Origin: Lunularia cruciata
Lineage: Eukaryota > Streptophyta > Marchantiopsida > Lunulariales > Lunulariaceae
Assembly (NCBI GenBank): GCA_948567375.1
Contig: OX419759.1
Coordinates: forward strand, 61,780,593-61,844,592
Length of the DNA stretch: 64,000 bases
Direction of reading: 5' to 3'
Part shown: positions 22,561 to 35,408 of the stretch, one piece after another
Numbering within the stretch: position 1 is the first letter of the stretch
Layout: every line of letters starts with the position of its first letter
Position numbers and translations under genes: made by a program
Notes under the pieces: generated by a model
Databases searched by the model: none
Seen by the model: the letters and a program-made list of their open reading frames with translations, nothing else
What the model was told of the DNA's origin: nothing

Positions 22561-24099
22561 TTACACTTCATGAGAATGTATGACTCCAATTAATAACCCA
22601 CTAACCTAACTTGTACTATAATGATGAAGGGCCAATATTTGTGAGCTAATTTTCAGTAAAGACACAAATTTAGCAAATATATTATCTTTAAAGAAATTAC
22701 TAATAGATAATTATACTTGATCTTCTATCTTGAACTCTCCATCTTTCTTGTGTGAATAAGCATATTACTTATGTTGATCCTATAATTAGGAGCTTCTCCC
22801 TTGCTTGTTGAGCTCCTTAATAGATAAGGCCATAAGCTCTTCAATTGAAATAAAATTGTTGGTTGTATTATATGCACTATATATTACAGTGAAGGAAGAT
22901 GGTGTAAATGGATGCTTAGTATATGTACAACATAATAATATCACCTTTATAGATGTTTTCATAGTGCTTTTATATGAAATTTGACACAAGATAGCAGATT
23001 TTCTATACCTTTTGGGACAATAGTTCTATTAGATCTCTTTATTTGTGCATTACTTTGAGAGTTAGAAGAAGTGAACTTGATCACTTACTCTATTTTTTAA
23101 AATTTGAAAGTAAAATTCACTTACTCTATTAATGATGAGTAATCAAAAAACCCATGTTTTGAGAAGATATTATCTATATAGAAAAAAGCCATCTATATAC
23201 TTGTAAATTTTTACAAAATATCTCGCTAAGTATATACACAAAGAAAAATAAGGAAGTGTATGTATGTGCATAGTCAAGAATTTCACAAATTAAGTCTATA
23301 ATCACTTGTTCTGACTATTACTAAGGAATAGTTTGAGTCCATTGAGTATTCCATAATTGATTATAAGACTGAGTTGAAGGTAGATACAAAAATCATTTCC
23401 ACGACTTGGAACATCAGAAAAAAAATTCAAGGGGTATCAAGTAATAGAGTTATAAGTGGAAATCTAATATCTAACCAAAGAAAGATAGGATACATATAGA
23501 TAAATAAGGAAGATTCATAACCTACTTTTATGTTATATCTATCTATTATAGTGTATTGTAGAAATTGAAAGAAGGAAACTTCTTGAATATTCTTAACAAA
23601 AATTGGTAGACTAAAATAAATTTTTCCTAATTAACATTGTAAATAGCTAGAATTGTACAAATTCCACTGCAAATTTTTCAAATTACACTGATCTAAATTC
23701 ATTTAGAATCATGCACTAGCTAGTAAATAGCTAGTGCATGATCATGATAGTTAACCATTATGTGCCTCCAAATGACTAAAGAGTGCTTGAGGACTTCACA
23801 TCTAAAACTCAATGAGCAATCTCCATTTCTACTTTTTTAGACTGAAATTTGCCACTATCTTTGAGCTCAAACAGAATTTACCTTAGCTTTCCAACCCTCA
23901 TAGGAGTACCTAGCATTCCGCCTATTTATAGTCATCTTGATTCCTTAGACTTCCCCCTATACTTCCTGCAAGAGTCAAGATAGTATTTGTTAGAAGAAGG
24001 TACCTATAGTCATCCTCCAAAACTCCACTATCAATAAGTGTGCTCTGTATTGTAGAAGTGAGGTAATGTAGAGCAAGCTCTAGAACTAGGAGCTGAGTG
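22561..24099. other. AT-rich region without recognisable gene
   Basis: No motif-bearing frame. It contains one perfect 15-bp hairpin (separate entry). The first part may still be LTR or flanking DNA of the chromovirus. Confidence 0.4.
23708..23742. repeat. Perfect 15-bp inverted repeat with 5-nt loop
   Basis: atcatgcactagcta (23708-23722), loop gtaaa (23723-23727), then its exact reverse complement (23728-23742). No MITE-like flanking duplication was found. Confidence 0.9.
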
Positions 24100-26100
24100 A
24101 CTTTGCTATGATCCATGAGATGAGAGGTAAGAAGGAGAGAATTTTAGGTAGTTTAATGGGGAAATCCATATTTAGACCAAAGAGAACTAGAGGATAGTGC
24201 TTGGTGGTGGTGCAAGTGGAGCTAAAGTCATGACCATCAACACCAAGTTTGCCAAGAAGTAGCCAACCAATGACATCAAGGCCACCTTCAAAGAGGGTAT
24301 GAACACAAATAATGGCTAAAGAGTGGGAAGTTACAAGGATCTGGCCCAAAGAGTGATCATGGAAGTCATTGTGAAGTTGTTCAAACACAAATGAACAAAC
24401 TATCTCACAAATAGCTAAGCAACTTTCTTCTACACATGTACAAAGGGGAACCAATGAATTGGGAAAGTATGTTTTACATCCAAGAAAAGAAACTACACCA
24501 GATTTTCAAAGAGGATGGAGGAGCAACATATCTAGCACCCCTTGCAATAAATTTCTACATGAGCCTCAAGTTATTAATGAAGGAAGTAAGAAAGTCTTCC
24601 TCAAGCTATTTCCAACCAAATGGGTACTTTAACACCCAAATTAAAGCAAGGTGCAAAATTTCCACAAACAAGGAGGTTTGTGCTAGTGGAGGAGGAAGAG
24701 TATCTAACACCAAAGACCAAGAAGAAGAAAGCACCTCCCACCAAAGCCACCACCCCATCCAAGAACGCACAGAAAACAATTCTTGTAATTGATGTCACTT
24801 CAAGAAAAGAAGCAAGGAGACAACAAAGCAAGAGACAAAGAAGAATATGAGGAGGAGAAAGAAGAGGAGGATTTTTTCTCCAAGGAATGGGAGAAAATTC
24901 AGAAGAAGGTGGAGACTTAGAGCGAGATGCACAATTGGCCTTGAGCCCAACAAAGAATAGGCACATTGGCCTCAAGAAGGATGAGAACCTCCCATTGCCC
25001 TAAAACACCTCATAGTCCAAAACCCCAAACCCAGTATACTACAACTTGATCAAGAATTGTTTGGGTGGAAATCAAATTGGAAGACAAAGAACCCACTTCA
25101 CCACCTATAAAAACCAAAGTTCTTGATTAACCCAAGAGCAAATGCACTTCTCTATTCCAAATGATAGGATTGGAGGAGAGAAACCCACCACATTGAAGGG
25201 GATTTCAATGTGCCAAGGAGATGGAGTGCGCTTCATTATCCACTTAATTGGCTTAACATTGCAACTAATGGAGCTTCTTCTTCCTCAATACAAGAAGGAA
25301 TGCCTAAACATAACCAACACAAGGAGTCATACACAAAGAAAGCAACTAAAACAAAGGGCAAGGAAGAACTTTTGAAGATCTACAACAAACAAGATAGAGG
25401 CAAAGCAAGTGATTGACCTTACCCAAGAACTTCACAAGGAGAACAGAAGAAATGCCTCCTTTGCTGCACATCAATCTGAGTAGGAGTGTAAAGTTGGATG
25501 AGTGCACCTGGAGCTAGGGAAGTTAAGGATGGAGAAGAAAGAGATGGGCCTAAGTATGAACAAAGGATGAAGAAGTAGTTAGCAATTTGCTCCAAATTGG
25601 AGAATGCTAAGGTAAGAATAGTTACTCTTGATAGATGAGTAACTATTCTCTCCATAGATGACCGAGTACCACAAGGAAGTCATTCTAAAGTTGGAGCAGA
25701 TGGAGGAACAACTCAAGAAAGAGAAGGCTAATTGGGAATTGGATTGCCCCAAATGTTGGAAGAAGTCAAGAAGGAGGTGGCCATTCTGAACTTGCACCTA
25801 AAGAACAAGAAGACAAAGGCCATCCAATAGTTGGAAGAGATGTGAGATCAGTTTGTGGTTATGCTAAAGAAGAAGCCAAAGGAATAGTGTTGAAGACCAA
25901 GATACATGAATTAAAGTTATAGACTCAATGGTTGGAGAGGACAACCTACAAGGAGAAGCGCATGGACCAATTAGAAATTTGCTTAAATGAACACTCAGAT
26001 AGGAAGTTCACAAAAAATTTTGATACTTACCTAATGCATGTCACCAATTACTTGGAGCAAACCAAGGAGTGATTTTGCATACTTTGACGTAAAGTTAGTA
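24100..26100 (+). pseudogene. Family A coiled-coil ORF, copy 2
   Basis: The segment 24436-24590 encodes YKGEPMNWESMFYIQ and TYLAPLAINFYMSLKLL. These align with AGEPINWARCFHGRT and HYIVPFAAHFYLGLNLL of the better copy at 38911. Next come a Lys-rich low-complexity part (TPKTKKKKAPPTKAT, about 24700) and charged, Glu/Lys-rich stretches to about 26050 (LEQMEEQLKKEKANWELD near 25690). The domain order (N-terminal conserved block, basic/acidic middle, coiled coil) matches the other copies. Several stops and frame changes are present. The function is unknown, and it is not gag, protease, RT or integrase. Confidence 0.6.
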
Positions 26101-27086
26101 GACAAACTAGACATCCCTAGACAAACTCACTACTTGTGGGGAAGATACCTTAGTAATTGTTATTCAGGAGTTGAACAATTACGTTTGGCCTTGTGATTAG
26201 TTTCCAAGAAGAAAGACTTGGGCCTTGCACCCCAACTTAAAAAGGAATGTCTTTGGTCCAATACATTTCTTTTTGGAGGAAGTAGTTTGATTGAGTACCA
26301 TTTAGAATTATTTTAATTTGAATTAACTCAGAGAAAGGCCTTCATAATTGTAAATATTTTTAGAGGAAAGACTTTGGTGTTGTGAAGGAGTTAGATGTTA
26401 AAGAAGTTCCTTGTAGTTTGTAAGGTAGAAAGGAAGTTGAATGACTTTGGCCCTACAAATTCTTTGCTAAAGGACTGCCTTTGGGTCATGCCACCTTCTC
26501 GGTTAAGTACCACTTTGGGAGAACTTATAGTTCAAAAAGTCACATTGGAGAAGAGTTAAATAGCTGCCCTAACACTTGTCAAAAGATTAATTAGGTGGTT
26601 AGATCAGGATAATATAAGGATTAGGATCTTAAGTGTCTACATTGGAGTAGTTAGGATGAACGGGGAACCCACTTAGCCATTAGACACCCATTGAGTTAAA
26701 GTGGAAGTATGAAAGTGTATATAAGGCTTTGGCTTGATCATCTCAAAGTTCATTTTTGGCACCTTGGTATGCAATTGGAGTCTTGCACTTTGGTTGTTAA
26801 GCAAAGTCCAATCTTCATAGTATTTTTTCATTTTTTTCTGAAAGTTGGGGGAATGTTCATTCACAAGTAAAGGTGAGGAATTTTGTAGCAAAAGCACAAG
26901 TGTTTGAGTCTTGGGTGTGGGAGTCAGGAGGTTGGATTCTTGAGGGTTCTGAAGAAGCAAAGTAGTGTAGAGAGGAACCTTTCTCTTCATTTCTAGTCAT
27001 TTCAGGCCCGTATCCTTGAGGGTATGCCCTATTCTTACCATTTATACTATTATTCATAAACTGTAAACTGATACTAGGTTGTCACA
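26101..27086 (+). repeat. Family A LTR distal part (U3 end, R, U5)
   Basis: Follows coiled-coil ORF copy 2 directly. It has a TATA-like gtatataagg at 26716-26725 and ends in ggttgtcaca (27077-27086). This is the same terminus as at 41670-41679 and similar to that at 47308-47314. The last 90 bp align with 41590-41679. No primer-binding site follows, so this is a 3' LTR or a solo LTR end. Confidence 0.6.
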
Positions 27087-29529
27087 ACAGATTGTCACCT
27101 TGTAAGAAAATAATTGTCTACAATCTCTTGATGAAGAGATAACTTCAACAAAGGAGTAGATATTATTAGAACCCTCCCATAAAGAACACTTTATGAAACA
27201 CTTTCCATTTGCATAGAGTCAAATTACACAATACAAGGACATAATATCCTAATTTTTTTATTAGCCCTAAAATAACTAAAAGCATGGATAGGTTGTACTA
27301 TATGTTGTGCTAAATTCCCACATTCTTCAATAATTAAGATTTAAATAAAGACTAAAATGTATATAAGCATGACATGAAGGAAATCAAGCAACAAATATAG
27401 AATATTTTATAGAATATTATGATCTTCTTTAACATGTGGTACCTCTACAAGAATAGAGACTATCATCTAATGGCTCATTATAGGTACCTTGAGTCTCACA
27501 ATCAATGACTAAACTAGCAACCTCTTATATCACATTACTAAATCTTTGCATGAAATCCTTTGTTTAAGCTTTAAATTGCTTGATATTGGTTGAAAAAGGA
27601 TTCACTACAATAAGGGTTGAGGACAAAATAAGAAAAGGAACTATACTAAAAGTGAGTGAAAAAATGAATAGGAGAATGAATAAAAGAAGCTTCTTAATAG
27701 ACTTTCTTGTAAGAATGGACATATTAAAAGTAAAAAAAGGTCAAATATCTCCTTGAATTTCTTAGTCAAATTATGTTTTTAAAACATCTTAAGCTCTTTC
27801 CATTGGAGCATGTGCACTTGAAAGATCATAAGTGGGAGGTGAAACTTCTTGAACTTGGTGTATAGAATTTTCATCTCGAGCATCATTATTTACCAAACTT
27901 TTAATTTTATTGTTACTAAAAGAATGATGGATAATTTTGAGGAAGGATCTTATTAAGGAGTAAGTGTAAAAGCTTTGGTCTATAGGCATATCTTCTCCAC
28001 TTACTTTACTTGTCTTGTTTAATTTTAAATCTTATGTGATGCTTAAATAAGATAGCTGAAACTTTTAACCTAATGTAAAATTCCTTGTTAAAATTCATGT
28101 AAGTACATTTTATAAAGGATCTATAAGGTAGAGAAGTTATTAGTGTAATTTTTGGTGCTATGATTTGCATAATGGTTGCTTGGGAAAAATGATTTTCTAC
28201 TTCTATGATTGGTACGGATACCAAGAACATGGATTACTATAATGTAGTAATTGGTGGGTTGGTTGTCTTGAGTGTAAGAAGTTTTACTTTTAATGTCAAG
28301 GAGGTGGTAGGTGTGGTGACTCACCTCTTCCTAAATAGAGCAAATTCTTTCTTTTTAGTTAATTTTATAGGATAATTGCAAATAAAGCATAACCAAGATG
28401 CCAATACAAATGATAGTATGATTAGTGTTGGTATGAACCGCTCACAATGTCAGGATGGCAGAATGAACAACAAGAAACCTCCAATCATGCCCATCCTAAT
28501 GTTCAACAAACTTAAAAGTCCTTGTGTTTGTATAACTTAACAAAGCAAAAGTTGCAAGTTCATATCATGATTACAGCCACTATTATAAAGCATCCAATAC
28601 AAACAATCCTTGGGGAATATGAAGATGTCAAATGTCATTTTTGATACAAAGTTCTTTTGTTACAAAACTACTCTCATTACAAAGTTAAATGGATAAGAAG
28701 TTCTGACAATACTAACTTCTGCCATCAGACTAACCACCACCAAATGCCATGCTGTGGAAATCCATGCGCTTCACATGAATGCACCACTAGAGAAGGGATT
28801 TCTGACCATGCCATGTTAAATGACACACTGGTGGGACTCAACCATGACCTCTCACCAACCATTGCAATGGCCAAAAGACAAACCGTTGTGATAGGACTTT
28901 TAAAGGGTGTCCCACCTCTTGAGAAAGATGTTTTCACTTTTCACTTTTCAACTTCTTAAATGTTTTTTGTGCAAGAATCTATCCCTGCTCTTGGAAAGAT
29001 TTGCTTTTGTTAGCAAAGTGGATAAACACAAGAATTTATGTAATAGGGATAGGGTAAATTCTATCACTCAAAGCATCAATAATGGCAACATATACCATGG
29101 AGGTAAGACATGAGGTAAGACAAAGGAAACCTGAAGAGATTGTTTGCAAACCTCCTAAAAATTTTGAGTGGAGCTTATATTGACAATTGGATTACATATG
29201 GACTAAGAAACTAGAATGCTTGTTGTGGGATTGGAGTCTTCAAATATATCTCTACTAGAGAAGATCAGGGATAACACCCATGTGAGCAGAAAAACCTTGA
29301 GAGGACATCCTATTTTGTGGACAGAAGACCACTTGCAATGAGTGTTAGGATAGGAGTGCTCCTTGTTTGGCCAAATGTACATGGATACCTTACATGGTCA
29401 TCCAAGTAAGAGTCTAGAAGACAGAATCAAAGACTCATTTGCTGGTGAGAAGTAGAAAAAAATACAAGATAGGGCATATCAGTGATCCTACCTAACAAGT
29501 TGTCACAAAAAAATTTATTAAGTTATTTA
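27087..29529. other. No recognisable gene
   Basis: AT-rich. A tgtggtacct at 27435-27444 resembles the start of the family A LTR at 37922 and could mark the left end of the LTR containing ORF copy 3, but no polypurine tract precedes it. The frame 28657-28959 (100 codons) shows no known motif. Confidence 0.4.
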
Positions 29530-31450
29530 CATCAAAACAAATGGCCTATGTAAACTTGAATCAGGCTATCTTCTTCAAGCTCATACATAAAAAACCAACC
29601 TACAAGCTAGGTTATAATGTTTGGATAACAAGTTAGTAAACTATTGGAAGATATGGTGGAAGGTATACCTACAATCATAGCACCATTCATTCTCCACTTC
29701 TACATAAGAATGAAAAAAGAAGAGAAGGATAAATATCCAAGCCACTTCCACCATCCAACTTATTTTAGTGAGCACCCAAAGCTTCCAAAAGAGAACAAAA
29801 TATCATGAGGTAGAAAAGGAGTTTCCTCATAAAAAGGAGTCTATACTAGTTGAAGAAATGTACAATATGATAATTATTTGTAAAAAGGTGCCACATCTGA
29901 GACCCAAGGTTCAAGTTTCAAAGAAGCAAAAACAATCTCAAGTGATATAGGTATCCTCATAATGAAGTGGAAGCAGAGGAGAAAACAAGGACTACAAAGG
30001 AGATGATGATACAATGGACAAAGCAGGCCATTTGGAGCACAAACTATATCTCATATGGGAAAGACTACTTTGGAATGGAATGCAAGGTTGGATAATGATA
30101 AATCATTCAATCATATATTCTTGCCAAGGATGGATGATGAGGTGAACTTAGAAGATTGGACCAATGAAGAAAAGTTTTTCCAGACAGCAAAAAATGCTAA
30201 CATGGGAGAATCTCCAGAAATAGAAGAGGAAGAGGACATCCCTACTTCCAAATTGAAGAAATTTTCAAGAAATCCAACTACAAACTTGGTGAATCTCCTC
30301 TCTTTGAGTTCAAGAAACAATCAAAGAAGCATTCAACATCGCTAATCTTGTTACAGATACCAATAACAACAAAGTTAGGATGTCCCAAAAAAGTCCACTT
30401 ATGCAAAAACACCAGCCACAATTGCCCACCAAAAACAAAGTGCAAAAATTGAAGGAAAAAATTCTATAGGAGGGAGACTACAAGACGAGAGAGAAGATGT
30501 AGGTGAGATTGATAATATGGCCACAACCTATGAGGAGATAGATAAGGATCCTAAGGATCAGCTTGTAGGCCAACAGCCAGAAAATGATGAGGAAACAAGG
30601 ACCACCAACACAATGGAGGACATATGGCATCATCTAAAATACAAACAACCCACTCTCATGGATGATGACAATATGCACCATCAACACAATGATATCAACA
30701 ATGTTCATGCTATTTTACAAAGAACTTGACCCTACTATAGCTGACCCGGCAATGCTCATACAGTACATGCACAAGCTGGCCAAAATGACTGCCAAGGAGA
30801 AGGCACTCCTTTCTAATAAATTGAACAAAGCCAAAAAGCAAGTTGAGGAGAAGGCACTTCTTTCAATTGTTAATAACAATTGAAAGAAGAAGGATAAAAT
30901 ACTCAAGAAATTCTAGAAAGACAAACTCCTACAAGAAGAGCAAAAAAATTAGTTCTATGATGGTTAAAATCAGAGGTTGAAAAATTAGATGCCAAGGTCT
31001 TCCGGCAATGAAACCAACACAAAGATGAATTATGATCACAAGATGAAAAATTGTTGTCACTACAAGCTGAATTGGATGAGCCTTGCACAAAGGCAATGAT
31101 GGGGGAAACATGATACAAGAATTTGAAGAAGTTAACCAATCTTTGCATTCAAGACCTCAACATGAGCTTCAAACACCAGAGAGAAAAGGAAGATGGGCAA
31201 CAAACAAAAATATGAGACAAGCTATCAAACAAACTCCAAAGTGAATAAAAAAACCTTAAGAACAAGTAGATGCGGCTGTTGCAACAATTTGGCATATGGC
31301 AACTCAACTTTTGAACCAATTGGAATGCATCACCAACAAGAACCCTTAGCGTACAAAGATGAAGGATCTACAAACATAGATAGATGCATTGGAGAGGAAA
31401 GTCCATAAAAACAATCAAGTCAAGGTGTTGTTCATAAGTTGTAGAGCCAC
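29530..31450 (+). pseudogene. Family A coiled-coil ORF, copy 3
   Basis: The N-terminal block reads QAIFFKLIHKKPTYKLGYN (about 29563-29620), and then, after a frame break, TIIAPFILHFYIRMKKEEK (about 29670-29726). It aligns with the block at 38911-39090 (VFFHKLFAGEPINW and HYIVPFAAHFYLGLNLL). Later segments are acidic (EIEEEEDIPTSK near 30220) and coiled-coil-like (LAKMTAKEKALLSNKLNKAK near 30780). Numerous stops mark a dead copy. The coding function is unknown. Confidence 0.55.
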
Positions 31451-33844
31451 ACTAACTCCAAATTCTAGGAGGCATAGACTAGCTTTGCAAGAGAAGTTGT
31501 AGGATACTATAAGGAACTTGTATTGCTTGTCCAACTATGTAAGGGAGAAGGCATTTTGTTGTGGAGCTACTCACTTGTGAAACAAACAAGTAAGAAGACT
31601 GTCTAGAATGACCCCAAATCATCTTGCAATTAGGAAGATTTCATAATCATAGCCAAGATCTGTCACAGCTGTACATGCTTTGTATATAGTTAGATAAGAT
31701 ATAATACAAAGATCTTGTATTTGTCTATTGACCAACAAGATAGCAAAAAATGACAAGAGGTTGAGATGGCCATTTGACGTGGATCACATCTACTTAATTC
31801 AAACAAGGATAACATTAATGAGGTTAGATGTAATTAGCGGATCTCTAGCACCTTGTAGCCATTGGATTTCTTCACGGCTAGGTACCAATTATATGAAAGG
31901 TTTAAGCCAAAGTTGACTGGATTTATTTGGTGCATCCATCTTTTGTAGTAAATAAAGTTTATACCATCAACACTCTTGTACCATCGAGACTCTCATCATT
32001 ATAAGGTTGAAGTTCTTCTAGATTCTTTGTGAATGTAAATTCATCTCTAAGTAATTTACTAGATTGAAAATCTTATCCAATATAGCTCACCCTTTTGTCA
32101 ATTTTAGCAAAATCAAAGTTGAGTAGTGAATGGTTTTCCTAATGCTTACTACTTGCTGCATGCTTTGGAGATGAAGATTTGGGTCTTGGACTCTATGGAC
32201 TTCAAGAAATTTAAGTAGAAATTTTGATATCTTTGTACTCTTTATGGGGGTCAGTAAATGAGTTTAGAAATTGTGTCCAAGTGGCATAAAAATATATCCT
32301 TGGTCCATTTAAGCCACATACCTAGCTTTACCACATGTTGTATGCATACACATTGTAACCAACATACATTTCTATCCTACCATGGTTCTACAAAGTACAA
32401 AACACAAATAAATATAAGGAAAGCTACAAAAATTCAAAGAAATGCCCACTTCTTTACTAGTCACATTTTCAAGCTAGCTCCACCTTTGATAGAAGGAATA
32501 TGGAGAGGAACTTCCACACAAAACTCACATACAAAAAGTAAGTTAAGTACTCAAAAGACTCAACTTCAAAGTATGAATCCCCTTCACACCTTGATCTAGC
32601 TATACTTCCCTAAAAGCACTATCCATATGGTGTAGAGAAGAAAGTTTAGAAAGACTCATGTCAATTCAAAGTAAATCTTGGAGCAAAATCCTCTAGAAAA
32701 GATAATAATGGAATGAAAGGCCCCTTAGAGTTATCGGGAGCAGAAACAAATCCCAAAGTGGAGTAAAGTGTAAGGAGTAAAAGATGAAAAGGAACAAATT
32801 AGTATTGGTAATACTATATTTAGCTTTATTTCAAATTCTATAGCCAGCGTAGGCCTATTGCTACACCCTATAAATAAGTCATGGTTTATTGTTATGCATA
32901 TATAAATAACCATATATATAATTTATTTACCTTAGAATTCAATAGTCTCATGGGCCCTAGAATCCCAATACTACTCATCCTTGAAAAGCTATTTAGTTTT
33001 CCAAGTCTCATGTGTTTTTGTGCATTCCACTTACTTGTGTAATTCCAAGTTTTGTTCATCAAGTTGTAATTATTTTTTAAGTGTTCTTCCTAAGAGTCAC
33101 ACTATCTTGATCATCTTATTGTGTTGTGGTTTGCTAGTGAGTGAAATATTATTCTATTGTTTTTATTTGAATAATATTATTCTAGACTATGCAAGGGATC
33201 ATTTGGGCTAATCAATTGCCTTGTAAGCAATCTATGTACATTCAAGTAGTTTTTTATGTAGATTATGGTCTTAACCTCTAGGGCTCTGATGTATACAAGT
33301 GGTAAAGACTTTGTAGAGAGCAATGTGTTTTAGTTTTGCAAGTCTTTGGTAGTAGTAGAGAGTAAAAGCTAGAGTGTTCAAGGCACAAGCTTGATTAGAG
33401 ATATGTTTAGTGCTCTTGATTTGCCACTTCCAAACCTTCTAATATTAGGCTTTAGTTTATATATTGGGATCTCTTTTAGGTCTAGATGGTAGCTCATTTT
33501 GATCCCATGTTCATAGTGCAAGGGATAGAGAACCTGGATCCTATCATCTCTCTGTAGCTACTTATGGATAGGTTTGGGATTTAACCATTAACATCCTTTT
33601 GTAGAAAAGGAGGGACCAAAATTTTCTATCAAGGTCTTGGTGGTGGAGTTTGGAGGTCTATGAGTCAAAAAGAGGAGTTTTCAAGAGTGTGAGGTGCAAG
33701 AATTTGGGTCTCACCATGTTGAGTGTAGGGATTTAGAAATTGAGGAGAGTTTGGAAGATGTAGTTGGGGAGAAAAGACAATTTTGAAGAGAGTAGTAGAT
33801 AGGCTACATAAGTAGATATGCCTAGTTGGTTTGGATTGGTATGT
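31451..33844. other. No recognisable gene
   Basis: A ctgtcaca near 31663-31670 may be a family A LTR end. Otherwise the stretch is AT-rich sequence, including a short TA-rich microsatellite-like tract (about 32893-32922), with no motif-bearing frame. Confidence 0.4.
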
Positions 33845-34502
33845 TATGAGACAAACTATCTCTTACTGAAGATGAACTCCTATAGCTATTACAATAACAC
33901 ACCATGGACTAAGAGGGCAAGGAACGAAACTCCATATCACTCCTCAAGGCTAAAACTCCCGAGCAACTCCAAGACTCATGCCATTGCTCAATAGAGAACT
34001 CAATGATAAAGATATAGTTGCAAATGAAATGATGATGAGTCCTTCATCCTTGTTTTATATACCTATGAAATATGTACATACAAAAGTTATTAATTATTAG
34101 GGTAACTCAATTTATTTGGCAAAAAGAATACCCAAGCTCATGGGAATGATCCTATGAGCATGTTGTCTTATCTTGACCAAACAACTAAGTCAAGGATTTC
34201 TTCATATGGGTTATCCTTGGACTTTAGAAATTCCACACCCTAAGAGTTCCAAGCTCTTTTCTCAAAGACAAACATTTAGGAATAATATGAAGTTAATACA
34301 CTAGAAGACAAAATGATGATGCTCACTCTTTCAACTTCCTCTAAAATAGAGCTGAATTTTATCTTGGCTATGACTAGCTCTAGCTAATCATGATTAATTG
34401 AGAAGCTTGGTTAAACTCCATGTAAACAATATCTATCCATTTCTTGCAATACTAACTAAATTTGCCAATAGAGCATACATGCATGCACCAATGGGTGTTT
34501 TA
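33845..34502 (-). repeat. Solo LTR of family B (minus strand)
   Basis: Its reverse complement aligns end to end with the 5' LTR at 59654-60332. Shared landmarks, in order, are aacacccattNgtgcatg, agtcatagc, ttagaggaagt, gtccaaggata, tatataaa, catttgcaactat, cttagtccatggtg and gagttcatc. Length is 658 bp against 679 bp. No internal retroelement sequence of this family adjoins it on either side. The first bases have mutated from TGTAACA. Confidence 0.85.
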
Positions 34503-35408
34503 GTATAGTTATAGCACATAGTTTTTCTTTCTTTTAAGTGTGCTATGTATTTCTCCCTGGCAATGTTTGAAGAGATGACATGAAAACCAAGAGTGTGTGT
34601 TTGATAGCAAGTTAGATTGCACTTTTCCTACTTGATAGACAAAAAGTTTGGACTTAGAGTTGTTTTGGGTGAGTGGAAATAAAAGTGGGATAACTACCCA
34701 TGATAAGCCTAGATACAACCTCCTTTTCATATGCTACACACATAGTTATCCAATGTGCATCCAAAAACAAGCAATATATAACACCATACTAGTCCAGACC
34801 CTATCCTTGAGGATTTTAAATTGAGGAATCAATATCTTGTTAATTAGTAGACATCATGCAGTATTATTCTCAAATCTCAAGGGGAAATCAACAAGAGATA
34901 AAAGGCTTATTTCTCCTTTCAACCATAAGTTAAGTTGTAGTCTATACTAATAGGTTACCTCTATTTATTTTTAAGAAAACTTACTAAAGTAGTTCAATTG
35001 ATAACTAACGCCAAACAAACTTTAGTACACAAGTCAATTTGTCTACAAAATAATTATAGTGTGATACACATGTTAAGACATTAATCAAGTTATTGTTCTT
35101 TTAGGTGCATCAAAGTATAAATCATTTTATATCTACCTATATCTTTAGCAAGGGATGACCTAAGCTCCAACATTGAGGTCAATTATTTGAACCTTGGAAA
35201 TTTGTGTATGATATTACAAATTTTGCTATATACTCATAATAATCTCTTTCTCCACACCTAGAAATTTGATTGGAGTTGTTAGAAGTGTTATCATATGTAT
35301 CCCAAGTAAGGCATTAAAAGGGATTGATGTATCCAATATGACCAACTATTGATACTCTTCAAGGGCTTATACCTTTGTTACTTTTATATCAAGTAGATTG
35401 GCATCACC
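34503..35408. other. No recognisable gene
   Basis: AT-rich DNA between the solo LTR and the truncated start of the next pol. The upstream RT motifs of that element are missing here. Confidence 0.4.

Noticed and set aside
24086..24454. 122-codon minus-strand frame with a hydrophobic Cys-rich sequence
   Set aside because: It is antisense to the family A coiled-coil ORF region and has no homologue in the other copies.
28657..28959. 100-codon plus-strand frame with several Cys and His residues
   Set aside because: Spacing fits no zinc-finger family and there is no support from neighbours or repeats.
32885..32925. TA-rich tract as a promoter
   Set aside because: Simple AT-rich microsatellite-like sequence with no gene downstream.
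33837..34510. Target-site duplication of the solo LTR
   Set aside because: The five flanking bases on each side (tatgt and gtata) do not match exactly, so it is not claimed.
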